Of a DNA stretch of 64,000 nt, positions 7,561 through 15,616 are shown one piece after another. Location: positions 1-64,000 of the forward strand of contig NZ_JAGGOI010000054.1 in the NCBI RefSeq assembly GCF_018614585.1, read 5' to 3'. The notes under the pieces are model-generated. The model saw only the letters and a list, made by a program, of their open reading frames with translations, made no database searches and was not told where the DNA came from. Source of the DNA: Streptomyces sp. ISL-1. GTDB taxonomy: Bacteria > Actinomycetota > Actinomycetes > Streptomycetales > Streptomycetaceae. Each line of letters starts with the position of its first letter. The first letter of the stretch is position 1. The translations under genes were made by a program, and so were the position numbers.

Positions 7561-9383
7561 TTGGGCAGCCCGGGCGCCTCCAGGAAGCCCTCGGCGCGGC
7601 CCGCCGCGAGGCCGATGCGCAGCAGGTCGGCACTCTTCTCAAAGAGCATGAAACGTGGCTCCCAGATGGGTCGGTACTTGGCGTTGGCGCGGTACAGGGA
7701 CTCGATCTGCCACCAGCGGGAGAAGAAGCTGAGGAGCGAGCGCCACAGCCTCAGCACCGGACCGGCGCCGAGCTTCGAGCCACGTTCGAAGACCGACCTG
7801 AACATCGCGAAGTTCAACGACACCTGTGTGATCCCGATCTCATCGGCGCGCTGAAGGAGTTCGATGACCATGAACTCCATCAGGCCGTTCTCCGAGTCCC
7901 GGTCACGCCGCATGAGGTCGAGCGAGAGCCCCTGGGGCCCCCAGGGCACAAAGCTCAGCACCGCACGCAACTGGCCCTCGCCGTCCGTGCATTCGAGCAT
8001 CACGCAGCGGCCGTCGGCCCGATCGCCGAGCCGCCCCAGCGCCATCGAGAAGCCCCGCTCGGTGGCTCCGTCGCGCCAGTCGTCGGCGCGCGCGAGCAGT
8101 ATGTCCATCTCCGCCTGCCCGATCTCCTCGTGGCGGCGGATCCGCACCTCGTACCCGGCGCGCTCGACCCGGTTGTAGGCCTGGCGCACGGTCCGCATCG
8201 CGCGGCCGTCGAGCGTGAACTCGTCGGTCTCGACGATCGCCTCGTCGCCCAGCTCCAGCGCGTCCAGGCCGTGGCGCGCGTAGATGGTGCCCGCCTCCTC
8301 GCTGGCCCCCATCACGGCCGGGATCCAGCCGTGTTCACGCGCCTCGGCGAGCCAGGGGTCGATCGCGCCCGGCCAGGCCTCCGGGTCGCCGATAGGGTCG
8401 CCCGACGCGAGCGAGACTCCGCCCACCACGCGGTAGGCGACGGCGGCCTTCCCGGTCGGGGACCAGACGACGCTCTTCTCGCGGCGCAGTGCGAAGTAGC
8501 CGAGCGAGTCCCGGTCGCCGTGGCGTGCCAGCAGCGCGCGCAGCCTCTCCTCGTCGCCCTCGGTGAGCGGGTCGACGACCCGTCGGGAACGGAACGCCGC
8601 GTACAGCACGGCGAGAAGCAGCAGGGTGGAGAGGACGTTGATGGTGACGTTGACCCACCCGGGTGTGCTGATCCCGGCGAAGAGGGAGTCGTCGGCGGCC
8701 AGCGACACCAGTCGCATCGCGCCGTAGCGCCAGCGCTCCAGGAAGGTGGAGTGGCCGGCCGAGGTGTTGGTGGCGGTGACGAGTATCGCGGCGAGCAGCG
8801 AGGTGACGAGCAGCCCGCCGACCGCGACGGCCGCGGCCAGCTTGGGGTTGGCGCGGTCCCCCTTCGCGTAGAACTCCCGTCGCCCGAGCACCAGGGCCAA
8901 CACGAAGCCGGCCGTCAGGGCGAGCGAGATCCAGTTCTGCGTGTGCTCACGGACGTCCGGGTCTACGGCGATCGCGAGGGCGAAAAGCAGCAGGAAGATT
9001 CCGGCCAGTACGGAGTTGAGGATCCAGGCGGCCCGCTTGCGGCGGCGCATGGTGATCGCCAGGAAGAGGGTGAAGGCCCCGGACGCGAAGCCCGCCGTGA
9101 GCAGATACGGCGTGAAGAAGTCGTCGATGTTGTGCCGCCGAAGGTCCTGGCCGAGGGAGACCCAGACGGCGCTCAGGAGGTTGACGAAGGTCACGGCCCG
9201 CAGATACCAGACGGCGAATGCCGCGCTGCGCCGCGAGCGGACGGTGCTTCGGCCCGTGCTCCGGCTCGTGGCTGTACCCGTACCCGTACCCGTACTTGTA
9301 CCGGTACCTGTACGCGTACCTGCTCCCGCACTTGTACGTGTACTCGGGCGCGCCTCTTCGGTGGACAAACGGACCTCTCCCAT
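7524..9383 (-). CDS. DUF2156 membrane protein, phosphatidylglycerol lysyltransferase (MprF)-like
   Basis: The 619-aa product has a low-complexity N-terminus, then six or seven membrane helices (about residues 50-265), then a soluble C-terminal domain of the DUF2156 type found in MprF/LysX. Landmarks there are VSLASGDPIGDP, YARHGLDALELGDEAIV, RRHEEIGQAEMD and LSFVPWGPQGLSLDLMRR. Members transfer an aminoacyl group from tRNA to phosphatidylglycerol, changing membrane charge; the amino acid cannot be predicted. Residues 13-37 are a Thr/Gly/Ser run coded by a hexamer DNA repeat (9274-9345), and the start at 9383 lacks a clear Shine-Dalgarno, so the real start may lie after the repeat. Confidence 0.8.
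   Translation of the reverse strand: MGEVRLSTEEARPSTRTSAGAGTRTGTGTSTGTGTGTATSRSTGRSTVRSRRSAAFAVWYLRAVTFVNLLSAVWVSLGQDLRRHNIDDFFTPYLLTAGFASGAFTLFLAITMRRRKRAAWILNSVLAGIFLLLFALAIAVDPDVREHTQNWISLALTAGFVLALVLGRREFYAKGDRANPKLAAAVAVGGLLVTSLLAAILVTATNTSAGHSTFLERWRYGAMRLVSLAADDSLFAGISTPGWVNVTINVLSTLLLLAVLYAAFRSRRVVDPLTEGDEERLRALLARHGDRDSLGYFALRREKSVVWSPTGKAAVAYRVVGGVSLASGDPIGDPEAWPGAIDPWLAEAREHGWIPAVMGASEEAGTIYARHGLDALELGDEAIVETDEFTLDGRAMRTVRQAYNRVERAGYEVRIRRHEEIGQAEMDILLARADDWRDGATERGFSMALGRLGDRADGRCVMLECTDGEGQLRAVLSFVPWGPQGLSLDLMRRDRDSENGLMEFMVIELLQRADEIGITQVSLNFAMFRSVFERGSKLGAGPVLRLWRSLLSFFSRWWQIESLYRANAKYRPIWEPRFMLFEKSADLLRIGLAAGRAEGFLEAPGLPKWMHRRHLETGR
9274..9345. repeat. Degenerate GTACCC-type hexamer microsatellite inside a coding region
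   Basis: About twelve tandem hexamers built on GTACCC with drift (GTACTT, GTACCG, GTACCT, GTACGC and similar) sit in the first 40 codons of the MprF-like gene. Read on the minus strand they give alternating Gly-Thr, Arg-Thr and Ser-Thr residues. The unit is 6 bp, so copy-number change keeps the reading frame. Confidence 0.85.
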
Positions 9384-9462
9384 GAAACGTGATGATATGG
9401 GGCGTCACACGTCGTAGTGGGCGAGGGGTGGCCGCCCGGTCGGAGCGGCCGCACCGGCCCCG

Positions 9463-10533
9463 TCAGTCCGTTTCGCTCTCCACCGGCTCCGTGCGCTCCG
9501 GCAGTTCGGCCGCGAGCGCGGCCGACGCCTGGACGAGGGGGAGTGCGAGCAGCGCCCCGGTTCCTTCCCCCACAGTGACGCCGTGATCGAGCAGCGGGTT
9601 GAGCGCCATGCGGTCGAGCGCCTTCGTCTGCGCTGGTTCGCCGGTCACCTGGCCCGCCAGCCACCAGTCCGGCGCGCGGAACGCCGCACGCTGCCCGACC
9701 AGCGCACACGCCGCCGATACGACTCCGTCGAGGATCACCGGCATCCGGCGTACGGCGCTCTGCAGCAGGAAACCCGTCGTCGCGGCCAGATCCGCGCCGC
9801 CCACCGCCGCCAGCAGCTCCAGCTGATCGCCGAGCACCGGCCGGGCGCGGCGCAGCGCGTCACGGATCGCCGCGCACTTGCGCATCCAGGCCAGATCGTC
9901 GATGCTCGCGCCGCCGCGGCCGGTCACCACCGAGGCGTCCGTGCCGCACAGCGCGGCGATCAGCGTCGAAGCGGGCGTGGTGCCGCCGACGCTCAGATCG
10001 CCGAGTACGACCAGGTCGGTGCCGGAGTCGGCCTCCTCGTCGGCGATCGCCATGCCCAGGCGTACGGCCGCCTCGGTCTCCTCGATCGTCATCGCGTCCT
10101 CGATGTCGATACGTCCGCTGCCGCGCCGCACCCGGTGGCGTACCACCTCGTCCGGCAGCAGCTCCGGGTCGCAGTCGAGCCCCGCGTCGACGACCCGCAC
10201 CGGCACGCCCATCCGGCGGGCCAGCACGGCGACCGGGCTCGCGCCCTCCAGCGTGGCGCGCACCAACTCGTGCGCGGAGCCCGACTCCCGGCCGGATACG
10301 CCCAGTTCGGCCACTCCGTGATCACCGGCGAACAGCACCACGCGCGGCTGCTCGATGGCCTTGACCGGTACGGACGCCTGCGCGGCCGAGAGCCACTCGC
10401 CCAGTTCGTCGAGCCGGCCGAGGGCGCCGGGCGGGACGGCCAGCCGCTCCCGGCGCTCTTCGGCGTCACGCCGCATGCCGCTGTCGGGACGCTCGATCAG
10501 GTCGGAGAAGTCATCGAGATTCAGCCTGCTCAT
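9463..10533 (-). CDS. cobT: nicotinate-nucleotide--dimethylbenzimidazole phosphoribosyltransferase
   Basis: CobT makes alpha-ribazole phosphate from dimethylbenzimidazole and nicotinate mononucleotide for the lower ligand of B12. The 356-aa protein shows typical motifs: PRVVLFAGDHGVAELGVS, LVVLGDLSVGGTT, GRGGASIDD and, near the C-terminus, LLDHGVTVGEGTGALLALPL with the catalytic Glu. The start is ATG 10531-10533. It lies 45 bp downstream of cobU on the same strand and is presumably co-transcribed with it. No cobalamin riboswitch was seen upstream of the pair. Confidence 0.96.
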   Translation of the reverse strand: MSRLNLDDFSDLIERPDSGMRRDAEERRERLAVPPGALGRLDELGEWLSAAQASVPVKAIEQPRVVLFAGDHGVAELGVSGRESGSAHELVRATLEGASPVAVLARRMGVPVRVVDAGLDCDPELLPDEVVRHRVRRGSGRIDIEDAMTIEETEAAVRLGMAIADEEADSGTDLVVLGDLSVGGTTPASTLIAALCGTDASVVTGRGGASIDDLAWMRKCAAIRDALRRARPVLGDQLELLAAVGGADLAATTGFLLQSAVRRMPVILDGVVSAACALVGQRAAFRAPDWWLAGQVTGEPAQTKALDRMALNPLLDHGVTVGEGTGALLALPLVQASAALAAELPERTEPVESETD

Positions 10534-10578
10534 TCGCCGAACAGTACCGGCAGCGGGGCCGCGCCCCGGCAGCGCCCG

Positions 10579-11781
10579 TCAGCTGCGCAGCACGAGGGCC
10601 TGACCTGCGACGACCAGCAGAACGTGCTCGCACTCGGCGGCGAAGGCGGCGTTGAGGCGGCCCAGTTCGTCCCGGAAGCGGCGCCCTGAGGCGGTGGCGG
10701 GCACGACGCCGCTGCCGACCTCGTTGGTCACCGCGACGACGGTGCGCGTGGTCTGCCGTACGGCGGCGACGAGTTCGGCGACCCGCTCATGCAGCTCGCG
10801 CTCGCCGTGCGCCGCCCAGGTGGCGTCGTCCCAGGCGCCCACCCGGTCCATCGCGTCGGTCAGCCACAGCGAGAGGCAGTCGATCAGCACCGGCGGCCCC
10901 TCGTCGGCGAGGAGGGGTACGAGATCGCAGGTCTCGGTCGTACGCCAGGAGCCCGGACGCCGCTCGCGGTGCAGGGAGACCCGGGCGGCCCACTCGGCGT
11001 CCCCCTCGCGCTTGCCGCTCGTCGCGACGTACAGCACCTCGGGGAAGGTCTCCAGCCTGCGCTCGGCCTCCAGGGACTTGCCCGAGCGGGCGCCGCCGGT
11101 GACCAGGGTGCGGCGGGGGATGTCGGGCACGGCGTGGTACTCGCCGACGATCAGCGTCGTCCCGTCCGGTACGGCCCGCGCGCCCGCGGCGGCGAGCCGC
11201 CGGGCCAGCTCGGGGGCGCCGCCGGTGATGTCGTGGTCGATGTGCACGGCGATGATGTCGGTGGTCGCGCCGATCGCGCCGGTGGCGCGCAGCCGGGCGA
11301 TCGCGTCGGGCCGTCCGATGACATCGGCGACGACCATGTCATACGCCGCGCGGCCCTCCGCGAAGCCCGCGGGCGCGCCGCCCGGCGGCAGATAGAGCAG
11401 CCGCTCGCCCTCCAGCGACGCCACCTCGTACCCCGTGCCCGGGCTGTCCATCGGGACAGCCCGCACCCGGTGCCCGCTGATCAGCGTCAGCTCCTGCCCG
11501 TCCGGCACCCGCCCGGCGGCGGGCAGCCCGGCGGGCAGATCGACGGCGGGCCCGTTGTGCGGATGTGTAAGCAGCACCTGCCGTACGCCGACGAGCGAAT
11601 GCCCGGCCCGCGCGGCGGCGAGGGCGGCGCCCGGGGTGAGGTCGAGCAGCAGGGCCCCGTCCACGAGCAACGCGGTGGCGGCCCGCGCGGACGCCCCGCG
11701 AGCGGTGGCGCAGGCGGCGCAGGGGCAGTCGGGCCGGGGGAGTCCGGCGGGGGCGCCGGTGCCGAGCAGAGTCAGTTCCAC
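10579..11781 (-). CDS. cobU: CobU (adenosylcobinamide kinase/guanylyltransferase) fused to an N-terminal metallo-beta-lactamase-like domain
   Basis: The C-terminal half (about residues 225-400) is CobU, which phosphorylates and then guanylylates adenosylcobinamide. It shows the P-loop TLVTGGARSGKS, LIDCLSLWLTD and TNEVGSGVVP. The N-terminal 220 residues look like a PhnP/PqqB-type metallo-beta-lactamase fold, with LLGTGAPAGLPRPDCPCAAC (a Cys-rich zinc motif) and THPHNGP where active enzymes have HxHxDH. The Asp-His pair is missing, so hydrolase activity is doubtful. The start is GTG 11779-11781. The fusion is common in Streptomyces in my recollection. It probably forms an operon with cobT. Confidence 0.92.
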   Translation of the reverse strand: MELTLLGTGAPAGLPRPDCPCAACATARGASARAATALLVDGALLLDLTPGAALAAARAGHSLVGVRQVLLTHPHNGPAVDLPAGLPAAGRVPDGQELTLISGHRVRAVPMDSPGTGYEVASLEGERLLYLPPGGAPAGFAEGRAAYDMVVADVIGRPDAIARLRATGAIGATTDIIAVHIDHDITGGAPELARRLAAAGARAVPDGTTLIVGEYHAVPDIPRRTLVTGGARSGKSLEAERRLETFPEVLYVATSGKREGDAEWAARVSLHRERRPGSWRTTETCDLVPLLADEGPPVLIDCLSLWLTDAMDRVGAWDDATWAAHGERELHERVAELVAAVRQTTRTVVAVTNEVGSGVVPATASGRRFRDELGRLNAAFAAECEHVLLVVAGQALVLRS

Positions 11782-11871
11782 GTCACGATCCTCCCGCGTC
11801 ACCGCGGGCCGTGCGCGCCCGGCTACGCTGCGGGCAGGAAAGAGATCACTGGTGGACCCTGGGAGGCGGAC

Positions 11872-12081
11872 ATGGCATGGACGTGGCGGTTCGAGAACTC
11901 CGAAGGATCGGAGGTCCAGCCGGCGGTGCAGCCGGAGGAGTTCACGACACAGGGCGACGCGGAGTCGTGGATCGGTGAGTTCTGGAAGGACTTGCTGGAG
12001 GGCGGCGCGGAACAGGTGGTGCTGTCGGAGGACGGCGCGAAGGTGTACGGGCCGATGAGCCTGCGGGCCAACGAGTCGTAG
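11872..12081 (+). CDS. Small conserved protein
   Basis: A 69-aa product starting at ATG 11872 with a good GGGAGG ribosome-binding site 5 bp upstream. It is acidic, with several Trp (MAWTWRFENSEG, WIGEFWKDLL) and no signal or membrane segment. I recognise it only as a small protein conserved in Streptomyces next to cobU. The compact EFWKDLLEGGAEQVVL helix/strand pattern suggests a folded domain. Function unknown. It is divergent from cobU, with 90 bp between the starts. Confidence 0.72.
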   Translation: MAWTWRFENSEGSEVQPAVQPEEFTTQGDAESWIGEFWKDLLEGGAEQVVLSEDGAKVYGPMSLRANES

Positions 12082-12314
12082 GGGGCGCGGAGCGCGGGCC
12101 CCGGGGTACGCGGGGCGCGGGTCCTGGGCGGTTTGGGGTGCGGGGGTCGCGGTGCGGAGCCGTCCCCTGTGCCCTGGGCCGCGGGGGCGAGTCCTGGGCG
12201 TTCGGGGGTTGCGTGAGGTTGCGGGGGTGCGGGTCCTGGGCATTCGAGGATGCCCGAGCCCGCGGGGTGCGGGTTTGGGGCCGCTCCGGGGCTCGCCATC
12301 CGGCTGCTTTCCTC

Positions 12315-12410
12315 ACCGCGCTTCGCGCGAGTTGCGCCGCTTTACGTCCCGGACACGACCCCTGCGCGTCCCCCTGCCGGTGAAGGCCCTGGGCGTCCCG
12401 TGTGCCGTAC
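12315..12410. repeat. Imperfect direct repeat, copy 1
   Basis: It begins ACCGCGCTTCGCGCGAGTTG and ends at GTGCCGTAC, sharing about 80 of 90 bases in order with the copy at 12462-12547. The shared blocks are the 5' block, CCGCTTTACGTCC, CGACCCCTGC and CCTGCCGGTGAAGG. Small gaps separate the blocks. Confidence 0.75.
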
Positions 12411-12461
12411 GTGCCGGCCGGGAGTGCGCTGCGTGTGATGTGCGGCTCCGCCGGCATGGTT

Positions 12462-12547
12462 ACCGCGCTTCGGGCGAGTTGCGCCGCCGCTTTACGTCCG
12501 GGCGCGACCCCTGCCGGTGAAGGTCCGGGGCGCTCCGCGTGCCGTAC
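12462..12547. repeat. Imperfect direct repeat, copy 2
   Basis: Second copy of the segment at 12315-12410, starting 147 bp later and missing about 10 bases present in copy 1. Neither copy encodes a conserved protein in any frame. Confidence 0.75.
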
Positions 12548-12720
12548 ACCCAAGACGGGCGCGGCGCGAAGTTGCCGCGTGGCCGGGGGTGTTGGGCTTG
12601 GTTCCGGTGGTATCCGGGGACACCTCCGCGGCCACATCGCGCAGCGCCGGCTCCCCGGACAGCGGTTGTCACCTCAGCGAGGACGCGCAAACCCCCGGAA
12701 CACCTGAGCGGTTGCCCGGA

Positions 12721-13512
12721 TCAGCCGCGTACGCCGCACAGATGCAGCAGGGCCGCGACCCCGCGGTACGGATCCGTGCGCCCCGCGCGATCCTCCGCGG
12801 CGAACAGCCGCTCCAGTTCGTCGGCGGCGGGCAGTTCGGTCTTGTTCGCTACGTTGTCGGTGAAGACCCGCACCCCGTACCAGGCGTGCAGCGGCGCCGC
12901 GATCCCCGCCAGCGTTGCCGTCAACGCGTCGAGCCGGTCCGCGCGCACCACGAGCCCGAGCCGGTTGGTGTACGTGCCCGAGTCGAAGGCCGTCAGCGTG
13001 CCGGTCCAGTCCCCGGCCAGCCCCGGCCGCATGGCCAGCGCGTCCGCGTTCCGTACTAGCAGGGAGAGCAGGCCCCCGGGCGCCAGCATCCTGGCCAGGC
13101 CCGCGAGCATCGCGTCCGGTTCCTGGACGTACATCAGCACGCCGTGGCACAGCACCACGTCGAAGCTGCCGGGCAGAAAGTGCACCCCGGTGTCCCGGCC
13201 GTCGCCCTCGATCAGCCGCACCCGTTCACGGATCCCGGCCGGCTCGCCGGCGAGCGACTCATGGGCCGCCTTCAGCATCTCGGGAGCGGACTCCAGCCCG
13301 GTCACCGTGTGCCCGGCCCGCGCCAGGCGCAGCGCCTGGGTGCCCTGGCCCATGCCGACGTCGAGGATCCGCAGCCGCTGCCCGACGGGGTATCTGGCCG
13401 CTATCTGCTCATCGAGCTGACGGGCGACGAGCTCTTGGCGGACGGTGTTGCGCAGTCCGCCGAGCCCACTGAGCCAGTTGGCCGCAGCGCCCTCGAAGCC
13501 GATCGTGCTCAG
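12721..13512 (-). CDS. SAM-dependent methyltransferase, apparent CTG start
   Basis: A class I methyltransferase of 263 aa. It shows motif I ILDVGMGQGTQALRLA, acidic motif II GLESAPEML, and VRLIEGDGRD, FDVVLCHGVLMYV and LARMLAPGGLLSLLVRN. The frame upstream of motif I has no ATG, GTG or TTG for about 53 codons back to the preceding gene's stop. A CTG at 13510-13512 overlaps that stop as CTGA and follows GGAGAG by 5 bp, at a conserved-looking N-terminus (STIGFEGAAANWLSGLGGLRN). Starting at the first ATG (13353) would remove half of motif I. It is translationally coupled to the DUF3043 gene. The substrate is unknown; the CmoA/SmtA-like look is inference. Confidence 0.82.
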   Translation of the reverse strand: MSTIGFEGAAANWLSGLGGLRNTVRQELVARQLDEQIAARYPVGQRLRILDVGMGQGTQALRLARAGHTVTGLESAPEMLKAAHESLAGEPAGIRERVRLIEGDGRDTGVHFLPGSFDVVLCHGVLMYVQEPDAMLAGLARMLAPGGLLSLLVRNADALAMRPGLAGDWTGTLTAFDSGTYTNRLGLVVRADRLDALTATLAGIAAPLHAWYGVRVFTDNVANKTELPAADELERLFAAEDRAGRTDPYRGVAALLHLCGVRG

Positions 13513-14105
13513 GGCCGCTCTCCGCGCTTGACCTGCGGCTTCGGCAGACGCAGTCGGCGCATCTGGAGCGTACGCATCAGGCCGTAGGCGAGGGCGCCGC
13601 GCTTGGGCTCGTTCGGGAACCGCTCGTTCAGCTGCTTCTTCAGGCGGAACGACAGACCGATCGAGTCGACGATGATCAGGACGATCACGCCGAGCCAGAG
13701 CAGCAGAGCGATGTTCTGCAGGGAGCCCACCCGGACCATGCTCAGGACCAGGATCACCACCGCGAGCGGCAGGAAGAACTCCGCGATGCAGAAGCGCGAG
13801 TCGACGAAATCGCGCACGAACCGGCGGACCGGTCCCTTGTCACGGGCCGGCAGATAACGCTCGTCGCCACTGGCCATTGCCTCCCGCTGCCTGGCCAGAT
13901 CCGCGCGGCGGGTCTCCCGCTGGCGCTTCGAGGCCTCCTTGCGGTCGGCCGGCGCGCTGGAGGCACGGCGGCGCTGGGTCTGGGCCTCACTCCGCTTGGG
14001 CGTGGGGCGGCCCTTCGGGGCCTCGGGATCACGGGGCTGCTTGGAGAGGTCCAGCGGCACCTTGGCGGTGGGGGACTTCTCTTCGTTGGAACGGCTACCA
14101 AACAC
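13509..14105 (-). CDS. DUF3043 membrane protein
   Basis: A 198-aa product from GTG 14103-14105 (VFGSRSNEEKSPT), chosen because DUF3043 proteins begin here. A further 47 codons upstream are open but not conserved. The N-terminal half is highly basic and Arg/Lys/Ser rich. Two membrane segments follow (FFLPLAVVILVLSMVRVG and IALLLWLGVIVLIIVDSIGL), and a basic C-terminus (RGALAYGLMRTLQMRRLRLPKP). Function unknown; the family is found across actinobacteria. Its stop overlaps the CTG start of the methyltransferase by 4 bp. Confidence 0.85.
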   Translation of the reverse strand: MFGSRSNEEKSPTAKVPLDLSKQPRDPEAPKGRPTPKRSEAQTQRRRASSAPADRKEASKRQRETRRADLARQREAMASGDERYLPARDKGPVRRFVRDFVDSRFCIAEFFLPLAVVILVLSMVRVGSLQNIALLLWLGVIVLIIVDSIGLSFRLKKQLNERFPNEPKRGALAYGLMRTLQMRRLRLPKPQVKRGERP

Positions 14106-14398
14106 AAAGCCCAAGGGTACGGGGTGGAAACACATCGGCCCAACGACAGTGGGGAACGATCCCGCAACACCGAGCGTCTGTAGGGGACAGAAGCCCGGCG
14201 GAAGCCGGACAGAGCGGACGTCGCACAGGGTTTCCCTGACGGTCACCTACTCCTTGGGCCGGATCGGAGCCCTGAGCAGTCGTCCTTGGGGAGGAGCGCA
14301 TCCGCGCTCGAACAGTGCGGTAATGGATGCAGGGCCCGTACTGTGGGTTCTGTTGGAGTGCTGAAGCTGAGTCCGTCAGAAGGGGGCGCGCGAAGCCC

Positions 14399-15196
14399 AT
14401 GAGCGGTGTCATGAAGCGTATGGGGATGATCTTCCGCGCGAAGGCAAACAAGGCCCTTGACCGGGCCGAGGATCCGCGCGAGACCCTCGATTACTCGTAC
14501 CAGAAGCAGCTGGAACTGCTGCAGAAGGTGCGCCGCGGAGTCGCCGACGTGGCGACCTCCCGCAAGCGGCTCGAGCTGCAGCTGAACCAGTTGCAGGGAC
14601 AGTCCACCAAGCTGGAGGACCAGGGCCGCAAGGCACTGGCGCTCGGCCGTGAGGACCTGGCGCGTGAGGCGCTGTCCCGCCGGGCCGCGCTCCAGCAGCA
14701 GGTCACCGACCTGGAGACGCAGCACCAGACGCTGCAGGGCGAGGAGGAGAAGCTCACCCTCGCCTCCCAGCGGCTGCAGGCCAAGGTCGACGCCTTCCGT
14801 ACGAAGAAGGAGACCATCAAGGCCACCTACACCGCGGCCCAGGCCCAGACCCGGATCGGCGAGGCCTTCTCCGGTATCTCCGAGGAGATGGGCGATGTCG
14901 GCCTGGCAATCCAGCGGGCCGAGGACAAGACCGCCCAGCTGCAGGCACGGGCCGGCGCGATCGACGAGCTGCTCGCCTCCGGCGCCCTGGACGACCCGTC
15001 CGGGATGGCCAAGGACGACATCGCCGCCGAGCTGGACCGCATCTCCGGTGGTACGGACGTAGAGCTGGAGCTGCAGCGGATGAAGGCCGAGCTCGCGGGC
15101 GGCTCGACCTCGAAGCAGGCCATCGAAGGCGGCAAGACCGAACAGCAGGATGCCGCTCCGCAGCAGAACACCCCGCACAAGTTCGACAAGCAGTAG
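14399..15196 (+). CDS. pspA: PspA/IM30 (ESCRT-III family) membrane stress protein
   Basis: A 265-aa, almost entirely alpha-helical protein starting MSGVMKRMGMIFRAKANKALDRAEDP, the PspA/Vipp1 N-terminus with its amphipathic membrane-binding helix. Long heptad-rich coiled coils follow (about residues 30-215), with the family motif AEDKTAQLQARAGAIDELL. PspA oligomerises on stressed membranes and protects the proton gradient. It is divergent from the DUF3043 gene and followed 9 bp later by pspAA, so the two are likely one stress-response operon. The C-terminal 45 residues are a polar Gln/Gly-rich tail. Confidence 0.95.
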   Translation: MSGVMKRMGMIFRAKANKALDRAEDPRETLDYSYQKQLELLQKVRRGVADVATSRKRLELQLNQLQGQSTKLEDQGRKALALGREDLAREALSRRAALQQQVTDLETQHQTLQGEEEKLTLASQRLQAKVDAFRTKKETIKATYTAAQAQTRIGEAFSGISEEMGDVGLAIQRAEDKTAQLQARAGAIDELLASGALDDPSGMAKDDIAAELDRISGGTDVELELQRMKAELAGGSTSKQAIEGGKTEQQDAAPQQNTPHKFDKQ

Positions 15197-15205
15197 GGAC
15201 TCGTC

Positions 15206-15484
15206 ATGATCGTGCGGATCATGGGGGAGGGCCAGCTGGTGCTGGCGGACAGCCACTTCGCCGAGCTGAACAAGCTCGACGACGAGCTGCTGGCCGAGAT
15301 GGAGAGCGGCGACGGCCCCGGCTTTCGCCGGACTCTCCACGCGCTCCTGGAAAAGGTCCGCGAACTCGGCGAGCCGCTGCCGGACGACTCCCTGGAGCCG
15401 TCCGAGCTGATCCTCCCGGCCTCGGACGCGACCCTTGAGGAAGTGCGGCAATTCCTTCGCGACGACGGCCTGATCCCTGGCTGA
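15206..15484 (+). CDS. pspAA: PspA-associated protein (PspAA domain)
   Basis: A 92-aa acidic protein (MIVRIMGEGQLVL, LNKLDDELLAEME, VREFL-like helix at the C-terminus) matching the PspAA domain encoded beside actinobacterial PspA. It is expected to bind PspA and adjust its oligomeric or membrane activity; this role is inferred from neighbourhood and family. It starts at ATG 15206, 9 bp after the pspA stop, and is followed by a strong hairpin. Confidence 0.88.
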   Translation: MIVRIMGEGQLVLADSHFAELNKLDDELLAEMESGDGPGFRRTLHALLEKVRELGEPLPDDSLEPSELILPASDATLEEVRQFLRDDGLIPG

Positions 15485-15505
15485 CGCTCGCACTCCAACA
15501 GACAG

Positions 15506-15542
15506 CGGCGCCCCGCTCCGGCCGGTCCGGAACGGGGCGCCG
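15506..15542 (+). terminator. Terminator hairpin after pspA-pspAA
   Basis: A 10-bp perfect stem (CGGCGCCCCG / CGGGGCGCCG) closes a 17-nt loop and is followed by GTTTGTTC. It lies 21 bp past the pspAA stop and ends the operon. Confidence 0.75.
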
Positions 15543-15616
15543 GTTTGTTCCGGTGTTCCGGGCCGCCGTGTCCGGGAGGTACGCGGCCCTCGCGACACGC
15601 CGTACCGTTGCTGGAT

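Larger units (their letters stand above)
12082..12720. other. 639-bp gene-poor interval with duplicated segments
   Basis: No convincing gene: the frames that cross it are Arg/Ala-rich composition products. The first half (12082-12260) repeats short motifs around GGGTCCTGGGCG and GGGGTGCGGG. The middle holds an imperfect direct duplication (12315-12410 and 12462-12547). It lies between two convergent genes and may also contain their terminators, though none is clear. Confidence 0.55.

Noticed and set aside
9463..11871. Cobalamin riboswitch upstream of the cobU-cobT genes
   Set aside because: I looked for the B12-box pattern in the 90 bp before cobU and in the surrounding sequence and did not see it.
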